DNA from: Candidatus Omnitrophota bacterium
GTDB taxonomy: Bacteria; Omnitrophota; Gorgyraeia; Zapsychrales; Zapsychraceae
NCBI GenBank assembly: GCA_020632495.1
Contig: JACKFL010000006.1
Location: forward strand, 1,550,001 to 1,614,000
Reading direction: 5' to 3'
Length of the DNA stretch: 64,000 nt
Shown here: positions 35,959-44,270 of the stretch, in pieces
Numbering within the stretch: position 1 is the stretch's first letter
Layout of the letters: each line of letters begins with the position of its first letter
The notes under the pieces: generated by a model
The model's database searches: none
What the model saw: the letters and a program-made list of their open reading frames with translations, nothing else
Told to the model about the DNA's origin: nothing
Program-made: the position numbers and the translations under genes

Positions 35959-36467
35959 GATGTCCTCCTTTTGATGGTCACCTCGGGCAACACAAAGGGA
36001 ACGCCATCTTTATTGCCGTTAATTTCGTAGATAGTCACCACACCGTTTTCCGCCTTGAAATCAAACAGGCCGGTGTCAAAATCCGTTCCGAACTGAAGCA
36101 GCGTCTCGCGTTTGCTGGTGTCTGCGATATTGGGAACATACACAAATTCCGCCGCCTCTCCGTCGACGGGGCGGTACATTCCGAACGCTCCGTTGTCGAC
36201 CCGCAGGACCTCGCGGCCGACCCAGACCGGATCAGCGGGACTCTCGTCCACGCTGACCAGCGAACTCTCCCGGACCCGGTTGCGCATCATCTTCATGGCA
36301 AAACCGAGGTCCGCGTACACCTCGGATTCCTGGCGCAACTTGCTGTAGGCCCGGCTGCTGATCTGCGAAATCGCCGCGACCGCCAGGATCATGATCGCGG
36401 AGATCACCAGGGCCACCTGCAATTCCGTGAGGGTGAAACCGCGCGGCATATTGTGGCGGAAATCCAT
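35955..36467 (-). CDS. PilW-like minor pilin (prepilin)
   Basis: A 170-residue prepilin. The leader MDFRHNMPRG is followed by the cleavage and helix motif FTLTELQVALVISAIMIL with Glu at +5. AAGGAG sits just before the ATG at 36467. The exported domain is about 140 residues. It fits PilW/GspJ-type minor pilins, which prime pilus assembly, in the order major pilin, PilV-like, PilW-like, PilX-like. Confidence 0.8.
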   Translation of the reverse strand: MDFRHNMPRGFTLTELQVALVISAIMILAVAAISQISSRAYSKLRQESEVYADLGFAMKMMRNRVRESSLVSVDESPADPVWVGREVLRVDNGAFGMYRPVDGEAAEFVYVPNIADTSKRETLLQFGTDFDTGLFDFKAENGVVTIYEINGNKDGVPFVLPEVTIKRRTS

Positions 36468-36477
36468 AACCCGCTCC

Positions 36478-36864
36478 TTATTTGGCGACGTACGATACCA
36501 ACTCAACTGTCTTCTCGATTTTCTGGCCGGCCTCCTTCCAGTTCACGGCCACCCGGACCTCTTTGACATCCTTGTTCGGATCCGGGATCGAAACGGTGGT
36601 CACGCGGCCCGCATTCAGACCGGAAACCTTCAGACCAAAATCCTGACTGACCCCGTCGCTCAAAGAGCCGAACGAGGAGTTGCGGACCGCCTCCATCTTT
36701 TCATTGGCCAATTCCATGGCGACCTTTTTGTGGACCATCAAGGCCATAATGCGCTCCGCGTTGTGATACAGGGCCATTCCGCCGACCAAGGTCACGGCCA
36801 GAAGCAACATGGAGACCAAAATCTCCAGCAAGGTGAAACCGGATGTGTTACGCAAACGTTTCAT
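36478..36864 (-). CDS. PilV-like minor pilin (prepilin)
   Basis: A 128-residue prepilin: leader MKRLRNTSG, then FTLLEILVSMLLLAVTLVGG with Glu at +5. GGAG lies before the ATG at 36864. The C-terminal domain has KVAMELANEKMEAVRNSSFG, typical of PilV/GspI minor pilins, and a strand-rich end (VRVAVNWKEAGQKIEKTVELV, quoted as VRVAVNWKE). It lies 20 bp after the major pilin gene. Confidence 0.82.
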   Translation of the reverse strand: MKRLRNTSGFTLLEILVSMLLLAVTLVGGMALYHNAERIMALMVHKKVAMELANEKMEAVRNSSFGSLSDGVSQDFGLKVSGLNAGRVTTVSIPDPNKDVKEVRVAVNWKEAGQKIEKTVELVSYVAK

Positions 36865-36884
36865 CTGCGGACTCCAACGCACTA

Positions 36885-37439
36885 TCAATACTTTTGCCAG
36901 TTTGTCCCGCCGTCATAGGAGACATAGGTACGGCCCGAATTATCCATTTCCAGCAGGAATTCCTTTACGTCGCCCTGCTTGATGGCGCAGTTGTCCGCGG
37001 ATGTAGCGGTCGAAGCGCAGGAATTGCTCTTCCCGCCATCCGCAATGATCACGAAATCCTGGGCGGCCGGTGCCGTGGGGTTGTTTCCGGAACCATCATT
37101 TTGCGTGAAAGGGGCCTTTGACTCCCCGCTGCTGGCTTGAACAACCTTGAAGGCGTCGTTCCCGAAATACTGCGTCATACCCGTGTCGATGTTAAATCCG
37201 TTCGGCAAGGTCTTGCTGATGTCGGACGCGGAGGTTATATAGTTGTTATTATTGATAAAAAAGTCCCGCTGCGCCTGACGGATCAAACTCATCGTCGCCA
37301 CCGCTTCGGAGGCCTTCGCCTTCTGGGTGTTACCCAGAAATATCGGTGTTGCTACGGCGGCAAGGATCCCGATGATTACCAGGACCACCAGGAGTTCGAC
37401 CATCGTAAAACCGGATTCTTTCGTTCTGATTGCTTTCAT
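36885..37439 (-). CDS. pilA: Type IV major pilin-like protein
   Basis: A 184-residue prepilin with the classic leader MKAIRTKESG and the helix FTMVELLVVLVIIGILAAVA, Glu at +5. The globular domain has two cysteines (SNSCASTATSADNC) that could form the D-loop disulfide of type IV pilins. The ribosome-binding site CGAGGAGG is strong, which fits a highly expressed subunit. It follows pilC by 45 bp, in the same operon. Confidence 0.88.
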   Translation of the reverse strand: MKAIRTKESGFTMVELLVVLVIIGILAAVATPIFLGNTQKAKASEAVATMSLIRQAQRDFFINNNNYITSASDISKTLPNGFNIDTGMTQYFGNDAFKVVQASSGESKAPFTQNDGSGNNPTAPAAQDFVIIADGGKSNSCASTATSADNCAIKQGDVKEFLLEMDNSGRTYVSYDGGTNWQKY

Positions 37440-37484
37440 TGTTTTTTTCCTCCTCGGGATTTTGTCATGCCATGTTGAAAATAT

Positions 37485-38702
37485 TTAGCTTATTGCCATC
37501 GACATCTGAAATATCGGCAAATACAGAGCCAGCACGACCAACAGCACGATCCCGCCGACCATGATGATCAGCAACGGCTCGAGCATGGTGGTCAAATTTT
37601 GCAATGACGACTCCAGTTCGTCATCGTAATAATCGGCCGTGCGGGTGAGCATTTCGTGGATCTTCCCGCTGCGCTCGCCCACCGCGGTCATCTTGGACGC
37701 CAGCCGCGGAAAGATTGGAAACTTGCGCATCTCGTCGGAAATCGACGCGCCGGAGATCACGCGGCGACGCAGGCTTTCAATCGCCCTGCTCAGGGGCAGG
37801 TGATCAACGGCAACTGCCGTAATCTCAAGACAGCGCGACAGACCCACCCCGCCTTCCAGCAGAAATCCCAGGGTCCGGCAATACCTAGATATAATAGACT
37901 TGTGAATAACTTCCTTACCCAGCACCGGAATCTTCAGTTTTAACCGGTCCACAAAATCATGGAAACGCTCAAAACGCATGCTGTACAGGATCATGGCCCA
38001 CGCGAGCACCGCGCCGACCAGGACAAACGGGAAGAAGTGTATGCACCACTGGCTGAAACCGACTACCATGCGGGTCAACAGCGGGAGCTCGGCACCTGAT
38101 GACGTGAACATCGTTTGGAACTTCGGGATCAGAAAAAACACGATCACAAACAGCACGAACAGGGCAAAACTCAGCACAAACAACGGATAGCGTACCGCGT
38201 TCTTGACCTTTTCCTTGAGCCGCTCCGACGCCTCCAGATATTTAGCCAGGCTGGCCATCGTGATATGCAGATTACCGGTCGCCTCGCCGGACTGAACGAT
38301 GGAGGTATATGTCACCGGAAAAATCCGCGGGTAACGCTCCAGCGCGCTGGAAAAATCGGACCCGGCCTGGATCCGGTCCCGCACGTCGCTGATAACCTTG
38401 GCGAAGTACTTATTTTCCAAATCATCCGCGATGGTTTCCAAGGCCTCTGTCAAAAGCAGGCCGGCGCTCAGGGTCGCGGCCAGCTGGCGGGTAAAGACGG
38501 CCAGCTCTTTGCCGGTGACGGTGTTGCGCCAAGAATTGAACCGGATACGGTGCCGCGCCACCTCATCGGCCGCGCGGATCTTTAGCGGGATGAGATCCTC
38601 GGTCTTCAGCCGCATCACCAGATCGGACACACTGGGGGCGGTGGCGATACCGTTGACCTTTTCTCCCGTCTTTCTGTGACTGGCGATGTATTTAAATTCC
38701 AT
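37485..38702 (-). CDS. pilC: PilC/GspF-type inner-membrane platform protein
   Basis: A 405-residue protein with two T2SSF domains (about residues 68-190 and 270-395) and three membrane helices. TGKELAVFTRQLAATLSAGLLLTEAL and VGERSGKIHEMLTRTADYY are family hallmarks (quoted in part). It forms the base on which the ATPase acts to extrude pilin. It starts 2 bp after pilB. Confidence 0.92.
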   Translation of the reverse strand: MEFKYIASHRKTGEKVNGIATAPSVSDLVMRLKTEDLIPLKIRAADEVARHRIRFNSWRNTVTGKELAVFTRQLAATLSAGLLLTEALETIADDLENKYFAKVISDVRDRIQAGSDFSSALERYPRIFPVTYTSIVQSGEATGNLHITMASLAKYLEASERLKEKVKNAVRYPLFVLSFALFVLFVIVFFLIPKFQTMFTSSGAELPLLTRMVVGFSQWCIHFFPFVLVGAVLAWAMILYSMRFERFHDFVDRLKLKIPVLGKEVIHKSIISRYCRTLGFLLEGGVGLSRCLEITAVAVDHLPLSRAIESLRRRVISGASISDEMRKFPIFPRLASKMTAVGERSGKIHEMLTRTADYYDDELESSLQNLTTMLEPLLIIMVGGIVLLVVLALYLPIFQMSMAIS

Positions 38703-38704
38703 AA

Positions 38705-40408
38705 CTAAAGCTCCTCGGTTTCCTGCGTGACACGCAGGATCTCTTCCGGTGTGGTTTTACCCCGTTTGAGATACTCGATACCGATCTGCCGGAGTGTCCG
38801 CATGCCGTTACGGGTAGCGATTTGCCGGATGTCCTCGCTGGAATTTCCGTCGAGGATCGCCTTGCGCATCTCGTCATTGGGAACCAGCAACTCGTAAATC
38901 CCCTTGCGGCCTACGTAGCCGCTGTTCATACAAGCGGGACACCCCCGGCCGTGAAAGATCCGGTATCCGTTTTGGTGGATACCGAATTGCTGCCAGGTGT
39001 CCTTGTCCATGGCATACGGTTCGCGGCATTCGTCGCAAATCAGACGGATCAACCGTTGGGCGACCACGCCCAGCACCGACGAAGTGATGAGAAACGGCTC
39101 CACCCCCATCTTCGTCAAACGGACCGGCGCGCCGGCCGCATCGTTGGTGTGCAAGGTGGCAAAAACGAGGTGACCGGTCAAGGCTGCGTGCATCGCAATC
39201 TCGGCGGTCTCCTGATCCCGGATCTCCCCCACCATGATGACATCCGGGTCCTGGCGCAGGATCGAGCGCAGCCCGCGGGCAAAATCAAAGCCGATCGTCG
39301 GATTGATTTGGGACTGTTGAATAAACGGCAACCGATACTCGACCGGGTCTTCCAGGGTAATGATGTTTTTGTCGACAGATTTGATTTCATTCAGGCACGT
39401 GTACAAGGTGGTGGTCTTTCCGGATCCCGTGGGACCGGTAACGAGAATCAGGCCGTACGGTTTGCGAAGCATGGAACGGAAGGTCTCGAGGTCCCGGTCG
39501 AGCATTCCGAGCTGCTCCAGTCCGAGCAACGGTGCACTGGCATCCAGCAGACGCAGCACCACGCTTTCGCCGTAGATGGTCGGAAAGGTCGAGACCCGCA
39601 GGTCGACTTCATGTCCGGCAATATTGATCTTGAAACGGCCGTCCTGCGGCAGCCGCTTTTCCGCGATATCCAAATTGGCCAGGATCTTGATGCGGGTATT
39701 GATTGCCGACAACATTTCGAGCGGCGGCGGATCGATCTGGCACAGTACCCCGTCCACCCGGAATCGCAGCTCGGCCCGGTCCTGCTTGGGCTGCAGATGG
39801 ATGTCACTGGCCCGGCTGTTGACCGCCTGTACTATCAGCGAACGAACAAACTGAACAACCGGCTGGTCGCCCGCTCCATAGGTGACATCAGCCAGCGGCC
39901 GGTCTCCGGACTTGGAGGCTGTGCCTTCCTCCACATCCAGCTCGGTATCGATAAACTGCTTGATATGCTGCCGCATGCGGGGCAGATTATGATAACAATA
40001 GTCGATGGCCTCCCGAATATCGTCTTCACCGGCCACGACACACTCGATCTTGTAGCCGGTCTTAAGACGTAAAGTATCTATTGCCAACAAGTTAAGCGGA
40101 TCAAACGTAGCGACGATCAGAGTCGAGTCGCGGACCTCAATGGGAATCACATTAAAGCGGGTGGCCAGCTCCTCGGGAATCGTGTCAATAAGCTCGGCGC
40201 TGATGTCCTTATAAACTTCTCGCAGATTGACGAAAGGAATTCGGAAATACGTCGCAAGGGCCGGGGCCAGGGATTCGGGCGTGACAAATCCCATTTTCAG
40301 GATAATGTCACCCAATCGGTCATGGCTGATCTTCTGCTCGTCCAGGGCCCGGTTTAGTTCCTCATCTGTGAGGAGACCGGCTTTTTTCAGGGTCTCGCCA
40401 ATTTTCAT
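38705..40408 (-). CDS. pilB: PilB/GspE-type assembly ATPase with MshEN domain
   Basis: A 567-residue hexameric ATPase. The N-terminal ~150 residues are an MshEN-like domain: GETLKKAGLLTDEELNRAL and RLGDIILKMGFVTPESLAPAL follow the RLGxxLxxxG pattern known to bind cyclic di-GMP. Walker A is GPTGSGKTTT; the Asp box and Walker B (ILRQDPDVIMVGEIRDQETA) follow. Two CxxC pairs (CDECREPY and CPACMNSGY) bind zinc. It powers pilus extension. No PilT-type retraction ATPase is in the window, so this may be a pseudopilus or a non-retractile pilus. Confidence 0.93.
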   Translation of the reverse strand: MKIGETLKKAGLLTDEELNRALDEQKISHDRLGDIILKMGFVTPESLAPALATYFRIPFVNLREVYKDISAELIDTIPEELATRFNVIPIEVRDSTLIVATFDPLNLLAIDTLRLKTGYKIECVVAGEDDIREAIDYCYHNLPRMRQHIKQFIDTELDVEEGTASKSGDRPLADVTYGAGDQPVVQFVRSLIVQAVNSRASDIHLQPKQDRAELRFRVDGVLCQIDPPPLEMLSAINTRIKILANLDIAEKRLPQDGRFKINIAGHEVDLRVSTFPTIYGESVVLRLLDASAPLLGLEQLGMLDRDLETFRSMLRKPYGLILVTGPTGSGKTTTLYTCLNEIKSVDKNIITLEDPVEYRLPFIQQSQINPTIGFDFARGLRSILRQDPDVIMVGEIRDQETAEIAMHAALTGHLVFATLHTNDAAGAPVRLTKMGVEPFLITSSVLGVVAQRLIRLICDECREPYAMDKDTWQQFGIHQNGYRIFHGRGCPACMNSGYVGRKGIYELLVPNDEMRKAILDGNSSEDIRQIATRNGMRTLRQIGIEYLKRGKTTPEEILRVTQETEEL

Positions 40409-40520
40409 GGCTGCTCCTTTAACCGTCGGTTCTCGGTGTTTGGCCGTTGCCGGCCGTTCATAGAAAATCGAACTTTTTGACGCAACAGATCAGTCTGCCT
40501 ATTTTTTGAGCAGGATCGTA

Positions 40521-40549
40521 AGTATAGGAAAAGACGTGATTTTTGTCAA
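40521..40549 (-). promoter_or_regulatory. Consensus sigma-70 promoter of the pilus operon
   Basis: Minus strand TTGACA (40549-40544), 17-base spacer, TATACT (40526-40521), about 113 bases before pilB. One of the best promoter matches in the window. Confidence 0.75.
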
Positions 40550-40934
40550 GGAATTAATTTTGTGCCCTACCGACCCCGGACGTGGGCCGTTGAAATACCT
40601 TACTTCTCGTCGAGAAAAGGACCAAATAGGACTGTCCCGGACAGGCATACCATCGATGTGCAAAAATTAGGCATATTTCAGGGCTGACTTGTGCGGCAAA
40701 ATCGGCCGGTAACATCAGTCCGCAGACCGGCAGACGCCTGACGAATGCCCAAAATCGTCCCCTTCGCCTCCTGCGCACCGCATTAGTATATATATAAGTA
40801 ATTGTATTTAAAACGTTTATGAATACATATAGGAACTCGACATAATCTGGTGACCAGACACATGATCTTGACGTGTCACTGTCTTGTTACTCTATATATA
40901 GGGGTTGGGACGCGTCGGGGCGGCCCCAGGCTGT
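40550..40934. other. Intergenic region without a recognised gene
   Basis: Between the pilus promoter and the gene ending at 40935 there are about 385 bases, with an AT-rich core (40785-40910) holding short TATATA runs and a CTGGTGACCAG palindrome (40849-40859). No coding sequence, RNA or clear terminator was seen. Confidence 0.4.
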
Positions 40935-41522
40935 TTATCTGGGGTCTGCCAGGGTGAGATGGGCGGAAATTTGCCGGATTAATTCTTCGTAATCCATGTA
41001 TTCGTCCATGGGGCGGTACTGGGGGAGCTGGGATGAGGATTTGACCTTGCGAGTTCCCTCATAGTCAAAGACGGTCCATTCCAACCGCCCTTTATCCATA
41101 ACCTCATAACCCTTCTTAAACCGGTGTTTCTTAAGAAACAGCACATATTTACGATTCGGCAGCAGGGTCTGGAAACTGCCGGTAAAGTCTGGTTTGGCGT
41201 AGATTCGGACCCGTTTGCCCTCCTTCGAAACACCCTTCAGGGACTGGTCCACGGCAAAGTCGATGGCGGCTACCGTCCCGAAGTCCAGCATGATCTGCTG
41301 CCGGCCTTGGCCGACATAATTCGGTACTGTCTTGGCGACCTCGCCGGTAATCATGTCCACCTCACCCTCGATGATAAGGTCCGCTTCTTTTACGAAACGG
41401 GCCAAATCGTCATCGGTGATAAACATGCCCTGCGCATGGGCCGGAACCCCTTGGACGGAGAACACGAAAACTATGGTGAGGAGCGTAAGAGTGTGTTTAA
41501 GCATATGAAATAATCGTTGCAT
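40935..41522 (-). CDS. Exported hypothetical protein
   Basis: A 195-residue secreted protein; signal peptide ends near PAHAQG. The mature part begins MFITDDDLARFVKEADLIIEGEVDMI, then a beta-rich domain with FGTVAAIDFAVDQSLKGV and RIYAKPDFTGSFQTLLPNRKYVLFLKK (quoted as LLPNRKYVLFLKK). This plan, a secreted domain describing a compact beta sandwich with a YVLFL strand, occurs in many uncharacterised exported proteins. The start at 41522 fits the promoter only about 20 bases upstream; an internal ATG at 41504 is also possible. Function unknown. Confidence 0.7.
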   Translation of the reverse strand: MQRLFHMLKHTLTLLTIVFVFSVQGVPAHAQGMFITDDDLARFVKEADLIIEGEVDMITGEVAKTVPNYVGQGRQQIMLDFGTVAAIDFAVDQSLKGVSKEGKRVRIYAKPDFTGSFQTLLPNRKYVLFLKKHRFKKGYEVMDKGRLEWTVFDYEGTRKVKSSSQLPQYRPMDEYMDYEELIRQISAHLTLADPR

Positions 41523-41549
41523 GGCATGTGTGTCGTTAACCGTGAGGCA

Positions 41550-41578
41550 AATATACTTCCTGAACCCAACCTTGTCAA
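41550..41578 (-). promoter_or_regulatory. Sigma-70 promoter of the 40935-41522 gene
   Basis: Minus strand TTGACA (41578-41573), 17-base spacer, TATATT (41555-41550), 27 bases before the start codon. Confidence 0.65.
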
Positions 41579-41634
41579 GAGACGCATCCCGGACTTACTC
41601 GGACACAAGCGCTCTAACCGGGCCTGACACAGAA

Positions 41635-41672
41635 AGAGGCCCTCACCCCCGTTTACAGGGATAAGGGCCTCT
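41635..41672 (-). terminator. Intrinsic terminator after the PEP-CTERM gene
   Basis: AGAGGCCCT and AGGGCCTCT (41635-41643 and 41664-41672) form a 9-bp perfect stem; on the minus strand the stem is followed by TTTCT. It lies 38 bases past the stop codon of the VWA gene. Confidence 0.75.
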
Positions 41673-41710
41673 AGGAGATGAAATCCAGAGAATATTCGGT
41701 TAGAACCCGA

Positions 41711-42571
41711 TTAGGCCTTCTTCATGCGGCGCAGCTTCAGAGCGCCCAGACCCGCGGCCAACAGTCCGAGTGTACCCGGTTCCGGAACAGCTGCCGGGTC
41801 CGGATTCGGTTCCGGTTGCGGTTCGGGTTGCGGCTCGGGTTGCGGTTCGGGATTCGGTTCGATTTCCGTTTGGATCTTGGTCAGGATGGCATCACCGAAA
41901 GCGTCAAAATCCTCGGCTTGAACCACAAAGCCTTGGGAGGTGATGATGTTTTCTTCATACCAAGTCACCAATTGAGCGTTCCCGATCGCCAGACCGTTGA
42001 TGGAAATCCCGTTAGCTTCTGCGTTAGCGCTGGCCGTGGCCGTATCGGCCCCGGTGTTTTGCGTACCATCTCCGGATACGTCGATGACCTTACGGGTCCC
42101 GTCAAAGTCATTGCTGGAGAAGGTGCTGATGGCGGAATCATCGTCGTTGGTGCATCCGCCGTTGACCACACAGTTGATGGCCGTACCCGGCCCGGTCAGA
42201 CCGAAAAACGGGCGGTCAGCAGCCAGGACCGCATTCGCGAAGGCCTGCGCGCTGGCGGCGTCGGTGATCAAGGTCCAGGGAACGACTTCCTCCTGGTTGC
42301 CTGCGGATGACCAAAAGACCATGTTTACGGCGACGGAACCGATGGTACCGTTCTCGATGGCCGCAACAACTGCCGGATTGTTGAATGCGTTGGCGTAGCC
42401 TTGTTTCTGCAAATCAAATTCGTCACCGTCCACACTGCTTGATACGTCGACGAGCAGTGACAGCTCGAGGTCGACAGGTGTCAACGCATAGGCGGGACCT
42501 GCCAGCAAACCTATCATTGCTGTCAGCATGATTGCTCCGAAAAACTTGTCTGTTACTTTCCCCCTCTTCAT
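41711..42571 (-). CDS. DUF1194/VWA-domain protein with PEP-CTERM sorting signal
   Basis: A 286-residue exported protein. The ATG at 42571 (AAGGAG six bases upstream) opens a signal peptide ending near GPAYALT. A von Willebrand A-type (DUF1194) domain follows with the MIDAS motif LLVDVSSSVDG and later VIDVSGDGTQN. A PEPQPEP-type linker leads to the C-terminal sorting signal VPEPGTLGLLAAGLGALKLRR, with the VPEP motif, a hydrophobic stretch and basic end. PEP-CTERM proteins are processed by exosortase, so the genome should encode one elsewhere. Likely a surface or matrix protein that binds ligands through a metal ion. Confidence 0.9.
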   Translation of the reverse strand: MKRGKVTDKFFGAIMLTAMIGLLAGPAYALTPVDLELSLLVDVSSSVDGDEFDLQKQGYANAFNNPAVVAAIENGTIGSVAVNMVFWSSAGNQEEVVPWTLITDAASAQAFANAVLAADRPFFGLTGPGTAINCVVNGGCTNDDDSAISTFSSNDFDGTRKVIDVSGDGTQNTGADTATASANAEANGISINGLAIGNAQLVTWYEENIITSQGFVVQAEDFDAFGDAILTKIQTEIEPNPEPQPEPQPEPQPEPNPDPAAVPEPGTLGLLAAGLGALKLRRMKKA

Positions 42572-42651
42572 TTTCATCTCCTTCACGTGTTGTCGTGTCT
42601 GTAGTCCTTCTTTCTCTGGTGAAGACGGACTTTCCATATTTAATTGCAGCT

Positions 42652-42681
42652 AGTATATGTTACTTTCAATTCCTCAGTCAA
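42652..42681 (-). promoter_or_regulatory. Promoter of the PEP-CTERM VWA gene
   Basis: Minus strand TTGACT (42681-42676), 18-base spacer, TATACT (42657-42652), about 81 bases before the start codon. Confidence 0.55.
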
Positions 42682-42895
42682 TAGGTCGCACTATGACATA
42701 CCGGGACAGCAGTAAAAATATGACCTTGCTCGACGGACACTAACTAGTAATTTTTTGTCTTGGATAAAAATATTTTTTTCAATCCGGCCGAAAACGGCAT
42801 TATAGCCGCAAAACCGGAAGATCCGGCAGTGCCGGCCCCCAGGCTGGGGCTTTGTCCGGCAACGTTTCCGGCACTAGGTGATCGCGCACCCGTGT

Positions 42896-42903
42896 GCTAT
42901 AAT
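42896..42903 (+). promoter_or_regulatory. Extended -10 promoter of the DUF5677 gene
   Basis: TGCTATAAT spans 42895-42903 region (TATAAT at 42898-42903, preceded by TG and C). It is 44 bases before the ATG; a second TTGACA (42920-42925) lies nearer but lacks a -10. The 376-base gap from 42572 thus carries two divergent promoters and no gene. Confidence 0.5.
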
Positions 42904-42947
42904 AGCGGAAATTTTTGGCTTGACAATTAATTTCGCAAAGATAAACA

Positions 42948-43862
42948 ATGACCGAAAACCGCCATTTCAATCCCGATTCCTTCGCGGAAGTCTTCGCGTT
43001 CTCCGACGAGATAGACGCCTTTATCGCCGCCTCGCTGGAAGAATTCAACAAGCGGCGCATCAAGCTGTTCGATCTGCCGGCGTACCAACGGATTTTTCTG
43101 TTCATCCTCACCCGTTCGATCAAGACCTTTTCCTCGGTCATCATTCTCTGCCGGTCCGGCTTCGGTCAGGATGTGGCGACCCTGATGCGCAGCCTGCTGG
43201 AAAATCTGATTACAGCCCGCTACATCGTGCATGACAAATCTACGGCCAACACCTTGGCCAAGCGTTTTGTTGCCTACAAATGGGTCATATTCAAACGCCA
43301 GCTGCCGGAACAGGAGTTGGCGGCCCGTCACGGCTCGGATTCCGATAAGAACACCTTCCTGGAACGCAAGAATATGGTATTAGGGAAAGTTCAAGAGTTT
43401 CGCGAGGAATTCGACATCACCTCCGACCGCGCACTGATCACTTGGTCCGGCAAAAGTGTGCGCGACATGGCCCGCAAAGTGAACCGGACCTTGCTTGACG
43501 AGTACGAAAAGACCTTCCGGCTTTGTTCCCGGTTTTCGCATCCGAGCATACTCGGAGACAATGAATATCTCATTCAGAATGACAATCAACTCACTTTTTC
43601 ACCGCAGCCGTCAGCCATCGGCATCGTCTCCAATCTGGAAAACGCGATTGCCTATGCACTTGATTTTTTGAGCGTCACCGACGAGCTTTTTCAACTCGGA
43701 CAACGCGAACAGATCGATCGCCTGCTGAAAAAAAGCGCGGAAGTATTCAAACGCGCGGCGGCACAGGATCGGTCCGCGGAATCCCTCCCCACAAAACCTC
43801 CTTCGCCCTCCATTCGCGATACCATCGTCACCTTTCAAAAACCGAATAACCCAAAAGGGTGA
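42948..43862 (+). CDS. DUF5677-like protein
   Basis: A 304-residue soluble, helical protein. IILCRSGFGQDVATLMRSLLENLITARYIV has the R-x-x-x-E pattern in a helix (MRSLLENLITARYI) seen in DUF5677 proteins; a second conserved-looking stretch is RLCSRFSHPSILGDNEYL. The family is of unknown function, sometimes near defence or mobile genes, but no such genes are next to it here. The C-terminus is a Ser/Pro-rich tail. The ribosome-binding site is weak. Confidence 0.7.
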   Translation: MTENRHFNPDSFAEVFAFSDEIDAFIAASLEEFNKRRIKLFDLPAYQRIFLFILTRSIKTFSSVIILCRSGFGQDVATLMRSLLENLITARYIVHDKSTANTLAKRFVAYKWVIFKRQLPEQELAARHGSDSDKNTFLERKNMVLGKVQEFREEFDITSDRALITWSGKSVRDMARKVNRTLLDEYEKTFRLCSRFSHPSILGDNEYLIQNDNQLTFSPQPSAIGIVSNLENAIAYALDFLSVTDELFQLGQREQIDRLLKKSAEVFKRAAAQDRSAESLPTKPPSPSIRDTIVTFQKPNNPKG

Positions 43863-43883
43863 CCCAGGTCGTCCCATCGTGTC

Positions 43884-43899
43884 TGGGTAACTGTTTGCA
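43884..43899 (+). promoter_or_regulatory. Weak sigma-54-like promoter candidate upstream of the amyloid-like locus
   Basis: TGGGTAACTGTTTGCA keeps the GG and GC dinucleotides 10 bases apart with TTGCA at -12, but the CACG core is not matched. It overlaps a small ACCCAG/CTGGGT inverted repeat. No better sigma-70 promoter was seen in the 408-base gap. Confidence 0.25.
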
Positions 43900-43998
43900 A
43901 AAATCCAAGTAATTTTTTGCGATCACAAAAATTTACAGGGGTTTATCAATATTTTCCATTTTCAAGGAAGCGTTTTCTGTTACTCTTTGAGGACAAAA

Positions 43999-44151
43999 AT
44001 GTCAACCAGGTTATCGCACTATGTTCTGCAGCAACGCAAATCGGAGATTGATGAAGAAAAGACAATTCACGGGATGGTCTGTACCCTCAAGGATTGTCTT
44101 TTTTGCATAGAACCAAGTAAAACCGCCGGGAAGGAGGTGAATTGGGAGTAA
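43999..44151 (+). CDS. Small 50-residue Cys-containing protein
   Basis: A short reading frame starts with ATG after TTTGAGGACAAAA, so a GAGGA ribosome-binding site lies 5 bases upstream. The product has 50 residues: a charged N-terminal half (QQRKSEIDEEKT) and three cysteines in VCTLKDCLFCIEP. It has no signal peptide. It lies in the 408-base gap before the large Ser-rich gene. It could be a small regulator or chance; base composition and codon use do not settle it. A very strong AAGGAGGTG near its end is not followed by another reading frame of any length. Confidence 0.4.
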   Translation: MSTRLSHYVLQQRKSEIDEEKTIHGMVCTLKDCLFCIEPSKTAGKEVNWE

Positions 44152-44270
44152 CGGACTAGATCCGTTGCGGCGACACTTGAAAAAATATGGGTTATTGCGG
44201 AAGGTAAAGGAAACTTTCGGCGCCCACGGTTAAACAACACGGAAAATCAAGCAAACGAAGGATACAAAAA

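Noticed and set aside
38822..40072. Plus-strand 416-codon frame
   Set aside because: It is antisense to pilB, whose Walker and zinc motifs are clear.
40554..40778. Minus-strand 74-codon frame in the gap before the pilus operon
   Set aside because: No ribosome-binding site or motif; composition looks non-coding.
43862..44270. Cyclic di-GMP riboswitch in the leader of the amyloid-like locus
   Set aside because: An ACGCAAA stretch caught the eye, but the conserved GEMM core and receptor helices are missing, and that stretch lies in the small reading frame.
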